NCBI RefSeq assembly: GCF_002288925.2
Contig: NW_022098031.1
Span: forward strand, 15,953,774 to 16,017,773
From: Delphinapterus leucas
Taxonomy: Eukaryota; Chordata; Mammalia; Artiodactyla; Monodontidae
Direction: 5' to 3'
DNA length: 64,000 bases
Under the pieces are notes generated by a model, which had not been told where the DNA came from, searched no databases, and saw only the letters and a program-made list of their open reading frames with translations. Numbering within the stretch: position 1 is the first letter of the stretch; every line of letters starts with the position of its first letter. Shown here in pieces: positions 61,480 to 64,000 of this stretch. Made by a program: the position numbers and the translations under genes.

Positions 61480-62953
61480 GTATATATAAAATAGAGAGAG
61501 CCCTAAAGTGTACATGATGAACACCACACAAAAATGCCCACGAAAAGAGTAAATATGCTTATGCTTTAACATAATGGGGGGGAAAGCCAACCATAAAATA
61601 ATAAATTAAAAAAATAATATGTACTTGTTCACAATTATGTACAAAAGTACTTCTGTTCACTTTTCTCAACCACTCCCAGCCCTACCACCAGAATTGAAGG
61701 AAGTTATTATAATCTACACCAGAGTTTCTCAATCTCAATACTACTGACATTCTGGGTTGGATAACTCTTTGTTGTAGGGGCTATCCTGTGCATTGTAAGA
61801 TGTGTAGCAGCATCCCTGGCTGTTACTCCCCCCAGAAGCCAGTAGTGCATGTCCTTCCCCAGTTGTGACAACCAAAACTGTCTCCAGACGTTGTCAAATA
61901 TCCTGTGGGGGGAGGGAGTAGGTTGGGCAAAATTGGCCCTGGTTGAGAGGCATTGATCTACACCACCAAGTTTCCTCACCAGTCTAACAGTATCCTACCA
62001 TTCTTCTTTGTGGCCATTCCATTCCACACTTACCATCTGAAGTGATATTTCTGAACTGCATATCTGATCACATCACATCATGGATTAAAACCTTCCAGTG
62101 CTCTTAGAATAAAGTCTTAACTTTTGAACATAACCTACAAAGTGTTCCATGCTCTGGCCTCTCTCTACCTCTACAACCTGATGTGGAATTACACTTTTCT
62201 GTGTTCTCTTCATTCCAGACCTTCAAACATGCCGGGGTCCTCACCATCCCCATCTCCTCAATCTTCTCCCATCTCTTTTACACATTCTCTCTGCCTGTAA
62301 GGCTCTTCCCAGTTCCTCCTGCCCTTGCCTGATGAAGTACTACTCAGATAAAATATTGCTTTCTCAGGGAAGCCTATACATACCTCACTGGCCTGGTCAA
62401 ATATCTATTATAAGCACACAATCTATTATAAGTTCCTTTTAGCACTGATCATTGTAGCAATTTTGTATTTATTTATGTAATTATAGTTCTTCCCTCATAC
62501 CCATGATATAGCAAGGACACTGTATCCCCTAGAGACTCACCCGCAGTAGGTGTACATTACATATTTTTTCAGTGAAATGAATGAAAACATGCATGCTCAT
62601 GCACACACCACACATAACACAAAGACTGGCAGTTAAGATGGATTATTCTTGGAAAGTAGCATTGTATATGAACTTTAAAGAATCTCCTGTATTTTCCAAA
62701 TTTCCTTTAACATTAATTACTTGTATACTCAGAAAAAAAAAAATGTGTATCTACCTAAAGGTTGCAGTAAATATCTTCTAGTGTTGAAGATTCTTGCTAC
62801 TCCGGCCAATGTTAAAACCCATGTCTCAGCCCATTGCTTCTCTGCTGTGTCCCTTGAATGATGAATGAGAATATTGCCACCTCCGGACTCAATCTTTTCT
62901 TTGTCTGCAGTGGTAGAAGACTCTCGAACTCGGTCCAATAGATGAAAGAGAAC
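21420..62953 (-). CDS. MON2: MON2, C-terminal 649 codons in 11 exons (partial gene)
   Basis: Eleven exons read on the minus strand join in phase (1950 nt including the stop) into 649 residues that I recognise as the C-terminal part of MON2. Landmarks include [31 protein letters not shown] and the terminus VQNGES. MON2 is a large cytosolic HEAT-like-repeat scaffold related to Sec7-family Arf-GEFs but without the Sec7 domain. It acts at the trans-Golgi and endosomes, with DOP1 and the flippase ATP9A in SNX3-retromer recycling. The window holds the C-terminal region only; the N-terminal DCB and HUS domains lie beyond base 64000. All borders are GT-AG and no frameshift or internal stop is seen, so the gene looks intact. 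Identification is from memory of the human protein, without alignment. Confidence 0.96.
22217..22418 (+). mobile_element. CHR-type SINE, young-looking
   Basis: Near-consensus head GGGCTTCCCTGGTGGCGCAG, an intact B box and a pure A tail. The exact 14-bp target-site duplication AAAAGTGTTGTATC is at 22203-22216 and 22419-22432. Confidence 0.95.
23350..23723 (+). mobile_element. L1 5' UTR-like segment
   Basis: Words such as AGGAATCTGTCTGTCCACCT, ACAACTGAACTGGCAGAATT and GAACTCTGGAGTCTACTGAA resemble the 5' region of older L1 elements. It joins directly to an L1 3' end at about 23724, so most of the element between is missing. Confidence 0.55.
23724..24833 (+). mobile_element. L1 3' end, split by a SINE
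   Basis: It contains TGGGCAAAGGACTTGAATAG, CACATGAAAAGATGCTCAAC, AATTCCACTTCTGGTATATA and CAATGGAATATTATTTGGCC, ending in an A-run near 24830. A CHR-type SINE at 24402-24604 interrupts the 3' UTR. Confidence 0.88.
24402..24604 (+). mobile_element. CHR-type SINE inserted in an L1 3' UTR
   Basis: Near-consensus SINE with an A tail. The 16-bp target-site duplication AAAAAGTAGAATGGTG is at 24386-24401 and 24605-24620, so it is younger than the L1 it interrupts. Confidence 0.95.
25175..25372. mobile_element. Tigger-like nonautonomous DNA transposon
   Basis: The left end ACAGTTGACTTTTGAACAAC and the reverse of the right end AGTCGGCCCTTGAACAATGC form imperfect terminal inverted repeats. The inner sequence GTGGATCTGCTTATACACAG fits a mammalian TcMar-Tigger derivative. 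The subfamily is not determined. Confidence 0.7.
26561..26710 (+). mobile_element. CHR-type SINE lacking its 3' end and tail
   Basis: It starts GGCTTCCCTGGTGGCGCAGT and stops at GAGCCTGTGCTCCGC without the last part and A tail. It is flanked by AATGCTG at 26554-26560 and 26712-26718, which could be a short target-site duplication. Confidence 0.9.
27571..27856 (+). mobile_element. CHR-type SINE, long form
   Basis: Starts GGGGCTTCCCTGGTGGCACA, B box GGTTCGAGCCC, then CCACAACTACTGAGCCTGCG, CAATGAAGAGTGGCCCCCAC and GAAACGAAGACCCAACACAG. It ends in an AAATAAATTAATTAA tail. A poly(A)/(TA)n run follows at about 27878-27909. Confidence 0.92.
27878..27909. repeat. Poly(A) followed by (TA)n
   Basis: A run of A joins a TA dinucleotide run between the SINE and the L1 start. 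Confidence 0.9.
28122..28235 (+). mobile_element. CHR-type SINE, short form, inside L1 5' part
   Basis: Reads GGAATTCCTTGGTGGTGCAG to CACAAGCAGTGTGGCC with an A tail. The 11-bp target-site duplication AGAGTGGATGG is at 28111-28121 and 28236-28246. Confidence 0.92.
31533..31661 (+). mobile_element. CHR-type SINE, short form, inside L1 ORF2
   Basis: Starts GGACTTCCCTGGTGGTCCAG, B box-like AGCCTGATCCCTGG, ends CAGCATGGCC plus an A-rich tail. It interrupts the L1 ORF2 region. Flanking duplication is imperfect (AAAAGAGGAG against AAAAAGAGAAA). Confidence 0.9.
33736..34045 (+). mobile_element. CHR-type SINE, long form, inside L1 ORF2 3' part
   Basis: Full long-form SINE with A-rich tail. The flanks AAGACATATAGATGG (33721-33735) and AAGACATACAGATGG (34046-34060) are a 15-bp target-site duplication with one difference, within an L1 word. 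Confidence 0.94.
34905..35815 (+). mobile_element. Second L1 3' end, directly after the first
   Basis: It repeats the L1 ORF2 end and 3' UTR already seen at about 34120-34890: AGCAAGGATGTGGAGAAAAG, CCAGCAACTCCACTTCTAGG and TCAATGGATGAATGGATAAT. It ends near CTACATCTCAAAGCTGGGGG. The two copies differ at many positions, so this is a separate insertion rather than a recent duplication. Confidence 0.85.
36038..36120 (-). CDS. MON2: MON2 exon i (residues 568-596)
   Basis: This 83-bp exon completes Arg (AG|G) and encodes [20 protein letters not shown] through KKTQPEN, ending with the first base of a Val codon. The acceptor has a T-run followed by AG. The donor is GTAAGTG, close to consensus. The 14.5-kb intron that follows is the longest in the window. 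Confidence 0.94.
37620..37701. repeat. Exact tandem duplication, 2 x 41 bp
   Basis: The 41-bp unit beginning TTTGATAACTTTGTCTTCC at 37620-37660 is repeated without a visible mismatch at 37661-37701. Confidence 0.97.
37749..37946 (+). mobile_element. CHR-type SINE, young-looking
   Basis: Near-consensus copy with a pure A tail. The 14-bp target-site duplication AAAAAATAGATTGG is at 37735-37748 and 37947-37960. Confidence 0.95.
38594..38801 (-). CDS. MON2: MON2 exon h (residues 499-568)
   Basis: This 208-bp exon encodes [20 protein letters not shown] through [20 protein letters not shown] to GKCPLP and ends with AG of a split Arg. The peptide is strongly helical with alternating Leu and basic residues, as in HEAT-like repeats. 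Acceptor CTCTACAG and donor GTATAT are canonical. Confidence 0.95.
38933..38992. repeat. (AC)n microsatellite, interrupted
   Basis: About 60 bp of AC repeats broken by GCACATGC in the middle. It is 130 bp upstream (in gene sense) of the MON2 exon at 38594-38801 and probably polymorphic. Confidence 0.95.
39445..39610 (-). mobile_element. MER5A-like DNA transposon fragment
   Basis: Words GTTAGAAATGCAAATTCTCA, CCCCAGACCTACTGAATCAG and AAACTCTGAGG read as the reverse of the MER5A (hAT-Charlie) consensus. Confidence 0.8.
41120..41300 (+). mobile_element. MIR-like fragment
   Basis: TTTCCCCTCTGTAATACAGT, TGTTGTGAGGGATGAGATTA and CTAGCATAATACCCTGCACA follow the MIR order in plus orientation. Confidence 0.7.
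41425..41640 (+). mobile_element. CHR-type SINE with (AAAC)n tail
   Basis: Near-consensus head and body. The tail is an AAAC repeat rather than pure A. The flanks CTGACACTTAG and ACCACACTTAA are a possible degraded target-site duplication. Confidence 0.94.
41963..42086 (-). CDS. MON2: MON2 exon g (residues 458-499)
   Basis: This 124-bp exon encodes [20 protein letters not shown] through the Ser-rich [12 protein letters not shown] and ends with G, the first base of a Glu codon. The acceptor ends in TGTTTTAG and the donor is GTATGT. The next exon supplies AA to complete Glu, giving [10 protein letters not shown]. Confidence 0.94.
42087..43217 (-). other. MON2: MON2 intron, 1.1 kb
   Basis: AT-rich; only a T-run at about 43121-43137 is noticeable. 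No repeat or RNA recognised. Confidence 0.8.
43218..43278 (-). CDS. MON2: MON2 exon f (residues 437-457), short exon
   Basis: This 61-bp exon completes Ser (AG|C) and encodes [20 protein letters not shown]. Acceptor TTCTTTTAG and donor GTGAGG are canonical. I recall the human segment as ENIDVE where ESIDVE is read here; that difference is from memory only and may be a lineage substitution. Phase is 2 in and 0 out. Confidence 0.92.
44020..44190 (+). mobile_element. MIR fragment
   Basis: TTTACATTATCTCC, AGAGGAAACTGAAGGTTGGA and AATTTGAACCTAGA follow the MIR pattern. Confidence 0.7.
44478..44806 (-). mobile_element. CHR-type SINE, long form, minus strand
   Basis: On the minus strand: GGGGCTTCCCTGGTGGCTCA, B box GGTTTGAGCCC, the ACTACTGAAGC units and a TTTGGCTGC-side tail with (AAAT) at 44484-44496. 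It is in sense orientation with MON2. Confidence 0.93.
45265..45795 (-). mobile_element. Old L1 3' UTR, minus orientation
   Basis: Printed-strand words TTTTGAGATATAATTCATAC, ACTTAGCATAATGATTTCAA, TTCCTTTTTATGGCTGAATA and GGCTGTTATAATGCTGCTAC are the reverse complement of an older L1 (L1M) 3' end. Confidence 0.85.
46640..46800 (+). mobile_element. MIR-like fragment
   Basis: GTGGCAGAGTCAAG-like and CAGGTCTCCTGACTCTCAAT words fit the MIR 3' part. Confidence 0.6.
47040..47300 (+). mobile_element. MIR, well preserved
   Basis: It carries GAACTATTCTAAGCATTCAT, TTAATCCTCACAATAACCCT, AGCAGATGAGGAAAATGAGT and TCTGGCTCCTGAGTCAATGC in MIR order. Confidence 0.88.
48282..48496 (+). mobile_element. CHR-type SINE with long pure A tail
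   Basis: Near-consensus SINE with an uninterrupted A tail of about 24 bp. Target-site duplication GATTAATGG is at 48273-48281 and 48497-48505. The long pure tail suggests a young insertion. Confidence 0.95.
48648..48860. mobile_element. Old DNA-transposon-like repeat, family uncertain
   Basis: TTAGTGCTGCCAAACAGAAC at the left and TAGAGCTATACTATCTAATA (reverse strand) at the right look like decayed inverted ends. Inner words TGATGATGGGAATGTTCAAT and AACGTGGCTAGTGAGAATGA are common in a mammal-wide repeat. Confidence 0.55.
49416..49606 (-). CDS. MON2: MON2 exon e (residues 374-437)
   Basis: This 191-bp exon reads [20 protein letters not shown] through [12 protein letters not shown] and ends with AG, the first two bases of a Ser codon completed by the next exon. 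The acceptor ends in TTTTCACAG and the donor is GTCAGC. A minus-strand SINE lies about 200 bp upstream in the intron. No disruption is seen. Confidence 0.95.
49804..49918 (-). mobile_element. CHR-type SINE, short form, minus strand
   Basis: On the minus strand it starts GGAATTCCCTGGCGGTCCAG and ends with an A-tail (T-run on the printed strand). The target-site duplication CCTAGAAAGATATACTTTT is at 49785-49803 and 49919-49937. Confidence 0.94.
51590..51930 (+). mobile_element. L2-like fragment
   Basis: CATGTCACTCCTCCATGTTC, ACCTTCAATGGTTAAAG, TTCCAGGCCCTGCCACCTCC and CTTGCCAAGATCCCCTAGGC follow the wording of L2 3' regions in plus orientation. Confidence 0.65.
52209..52502 (+). mobile_element. 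CHR-type SINE, long form, near a MON2 donor site
   Basis: Full long form with A-rich tail. Target-site duplication AAAAACGGCTTCCT is at 52195-52208 and 52503-52516. It lies antisense to MON2, starting 166 bp beyond the donor of the exon at 52669-52797. Confidence 0.95.
52669..52797 (-). CDS. MON2: MON2 exon d (residues 331-373)
   Basis: This 129-bp exon is 43 codons in phase 0-0. It encodes [20 protein letters not shown] through [10 protein letters not shown]. The acceptor ends in TTTCTAG. The donor GTATTT is followed by a T-run. A CHR-type SINE ends 166 bp downstream of its donor. The peptide continues the MON2 helical-repeat region. Confidence 0.95.
53086..53103 (-). CDS. MON2: MON2 microexon encoding IQLFAP (residues 325-330)
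   Basis: This 18-nt segment on the minus strand translates as I-Q-L-F-A-P. It is preceded by CACAATAG and followed by GTGAGTT, a strong donor. It sits between the exon ending KYNQ and the exon starting AEWVALNY. I recall the human protein reading YNQ-IQLFAP-AEW in at least one isoform, and the sequence here matches that peptide. Both flanking exons have phase-0 borders, so inclusion or skipping keeps the frame. Alternative use is likely but not shown by genomic sequence. Confidence 0.85.
53104..53720 (-). other. MON2: MON2 intron before the microexon
   Basis: A 617-bp intron without recognisable repeats. With the 288-bp intron at 52798-53085 it frames the 18-nt microexon. Confidence 0.8.
53721..53864 (-). 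CDS. MON2: MON2 exon c (residues 277-324)
   Basis: This 144-bp exon is exactly 48 codons in phase 0-0. It encodes [20 protein letters not shown] through [12 protein letters not shown]. Acceptor and donor are canonical (TATAG before the exon, GTAATT after). It is followed by the 18-nt microexon, so it can join in frame either to the microexon or directly to AEWVALNYV. Confidence 0.95.
53865..57838 (-). other. MON2: MON2 intron, 4.0 kb, repeat-poor
   Basis: No SINE or L1 is seen. A-run at about 55398-55414, T-runs near 55470-55492, and a 24-bp tandem duplication at 56321-56368. Confidence 0.8.
56321..56368. repeat. Tandem duplication, 2 x 24 bp
   Basis: The unit starting AATAAAACTTCCTAAGTT occurs at 56321-56344 and again at 56345-56368 with few differences. 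Confidence 0.9.
57839..58467 (-). CDS. MON2: MON2 exon b (residues 67-276), largest exon
   Basis: At 629 bp this is the longest coding exon here. It runs from [19 protein letters not shown] to TALDVLQK. The middle ([20 protein letters not shown] and [18 protein letters not shown]) is Pro/Ser-rich and looks like a linker between helical repeats. After it come the Trp-rich [16 protein letters not shown] and the helical segment [18 protein letters not shown]. The acceptor has a pyrimidine-rich tract ending in TATAG. The donor is GTAATA. Open frame continues upstream of the acceptor for 24 codons, but phase and homology place the exon edge at 58467. Confidence 0.95.
60000..60345 (-). mobile_element. 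L1 3' UTR, minus orientation
   Basis: Printed words GATTCTACATAGAAGTGATA, CTTTCTCTGTCTGACTTACT and CATGTTGCTGCAAATGGCAA are the reverse complement of an L1 3' UTR. It abuts plus-oriented L1 ORF2 sequence at about 60346. The left edge is approximate. Confidence 0.82.
60346..61175 (+). mobile_element. L1 ORF2 internal segment, plus orientation, largely open
   Basis: A 210-codon open frame (60328-60960) begins around the junction and carries L1 ORF2 wording: [40 protein letters not shown] and [20 protein letters not shown]. It corresponds to the region between endonuclease and reverse transcriptase domains and stops at 60960. The rest to about 61175 is out of frame. It is a fragment and no complete enzyme is present. 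Confidence 0.85.
61448..61490. repeat. (TA)n microsatellite
   Basis: About 40 bp of TA with GTATATG interruptions near the right end. Confidence 0.95.
61721..61965 (-). mobile_element. MER20 DNA transposon
   Basis: Printed words AGAGTTTCTCAATCTCAATA, TTGTAGGGGCTATCCTGTGC, AGTTGTGACAACCAAAACTG and CCCTGGTTGAGAGGCATTG are the reverse complement of MER20, nearly full length with both inverted ends. Confidence 0.92.
62040..62590 (+). mobile_element. L2 3' region
   Basis: CATATCTGATCACATCACAT, CCTTCCAGTGCTCTTAGAAT, CAGGGAAGCCTATACATACC and the AGTGAAATGAATGAA end match the order of an L2 3' end in plus orientation. Confidence 0.85.
62755..62953 (-). CDS. MON2: MON2 exon a (window residues 1-67)
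   Basis: This 199-bp exon is the most upstream one in the window. It reads from [13 protein letters not shown] through [15 protein letters not shown] to YLLQPL plus the first base of a Gly codon. The acceptor is at 62954-62955 (AG on the minus strand) and the donor GTAGAT follows at 62754. The split Gly is completed by the next exon, giving LLQPLGDFSRAW. It begins in phase 0, so the preceding exon should end on a full codon. Confidence 0.93.
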
Positions 62954-64000
62954 CTAAATATTTATAACAATGCATATAAAAAGTATTGATAACACAGCTT
63001 TAAGTAACAGCATAGAAAATTAGGCATTGTTACAAAGAATTACACCTGACATTCTGATCAATCCCCATATATTAGACGAAACTGACCAACAGATGTGTCC
63101 TTATATTAAGTTTATCCTTAAGGTCATAGAATATGAAAAATTAAAATAAATTGCATAGACTATTCTCTAAGGCTTACTGAGCTGAGGCGCCAATGGAGCA
63201 CCTAGGGGGTAATGTACAAGAAGGGAATGAAGTTAAGGAGAGGGATGCAGGCAAATATATAACTATGAGTGACATCTGGACAGAGGTTACTGCTGAAACT
63301 TCAGGACTGGATGAAGGTGCTTGAAAAAAATCAAGCAGGAAGCAGTTGGGATTTGGGGAATGTTTACATTTAAAATGTAGAATCAGAGGAAGTAATAGGA
63401 GCCCAAAAAATAAAATAAAAATTGAGTAGAGAAGCACACGCATGCTGTGGAACACAAGCCAAAGGAAGAGAAATTTCAAGGAAAAAATAATCAGCAGTAT
63501 TAAATGCTACAAAAAATGAGTAGGATAAGGATTGAGCATGGGGCAAGAGACTTGGCAATTAGAAGACTACCTGTAGAGTCTATGAACAATTTGTGTGGTT
63601 CTAAAAATATGGTCTCAGAACCATCAGCATCACCCAGGAGCTTCACAGACATGCAAATTCTCAGTCCCTGCGCCAGGGGAAAGAAATCAGAAACTCTAGG
63701 GGGTTGGGGACAGTGGCTCGAGCAATTTGTTCTTTATTAAGTCCTCTAGGAGATTCTGTTACATGCTAAGGTTTAAGATACTCTGAAGTAGAATAATCTG
63801 GATATCAAATTACAAGGGGGTAAGGGAATGCAGGGGAAGTGAGAAAGAAAAAAAATTATTGAGATTTAGGTAGCAAGATTAACAATGAAGCTGTCTGAAA
63901 AGAAAACAGAAATCAGAGAAAATATCAGTTTGCTTTTTAAAACAGTAAAGGACTCTTCAGCATGTTTGTGAACTGAGAAGCCAGGGGATAGAGTTGAAAC
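62954..64000 (-). other. MON2: MON2 intron, continues beyond the window
   Basis: No further MON2 exon is found up to base 64000. It contains a MER5A-like piece at 63596-63780. Short open frames here are not supported. Confidence 0.75.
63596..63780 (-). mobile_element. MER5A-like DNA transposon fragment
   Basis: TGGTCTCAGAACCATCAGCA, ACATGCAAATTCTCAGTCCC and AGAAATCAGAAACTCTAGGG are the reverse complement of the MER5A pattern. Confidence 0.8.

Larger units (their letters stand above)
58468..62754 (-). other. MON2: MON2 intron, 4.3 kb
   Basis: Holds the rearranged L1 (about 60000-61175), a (TA)n run, a MER20 copy and an L2 fragment. 58500-59640 has nothing recognisable. Confidence 0.85.

Overview
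This is a mammalian nuclear genome window, almost certainly cetacean. The organism call rests on 17 tRNA-derived SINEs of the CHR type, several of them little diverged and flanked by clean target-site duplications. They sit among ancient mammalian repeats (MIR, L2, MER20-like and MER5A-like elements) and L1 pieces. No bovine-type BovB/Bov-A signature was seen. I found no operons, CRISPR arrays or prokaryotic features.

The protein-coding content is the 3' part of one gene on the minus strand, MON2, a Golgi/endosome trafficking scaffold. Eleven coding exons between 62953 and 21420 join with matching phase and GT-AG borders into 649 uninterrupted C-terminal codons, about 38% of the roughly 1717-residue human protein. 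One is an 18-nt microexon (53086-53103) encoding IQLFAP. The stop codon is at 21420-21422. A repeat-poor stretch below it probably holds the long 3' UTR.

About 11 kb further downstream on the same strand is the let-7i microRNA precursor (10385-10468), at the edge of a CpG island (about 10190-11720) that is probably its promoter. The tandem order MON2 then let-7i matches the human chromosome 12 arrangement, seen in inverted orientation. The island carries E-box, YY1-like and CCAAT motifs and may also start a divergent noncoding transcript on the plus strand.

Layout: 1-10190 is sequence 3' of let-7i, with no recognised gene, an L1 3' end and old repeats. 10190-11720 is the island with let-7i. 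11720-21400 is intergenic sequence followed by the likely MON2 3' UTR. 21420-64000 is MON2 exons and introns. The largest intron (21584-36037) carries a degenerate near-full-length L1 (about 27925-34895) followed by a second L1 3' end. The intron at 58468-62754 carries an L1 with an inverted 5' part.

I found no clearly undescribed biological system. The most worthwhile observations are the let-7i/MON2 tandem locus, the MON2 microexon, repeated SINE insertion at one target site, the rearranged L1 copies and a few short tandem duplications.
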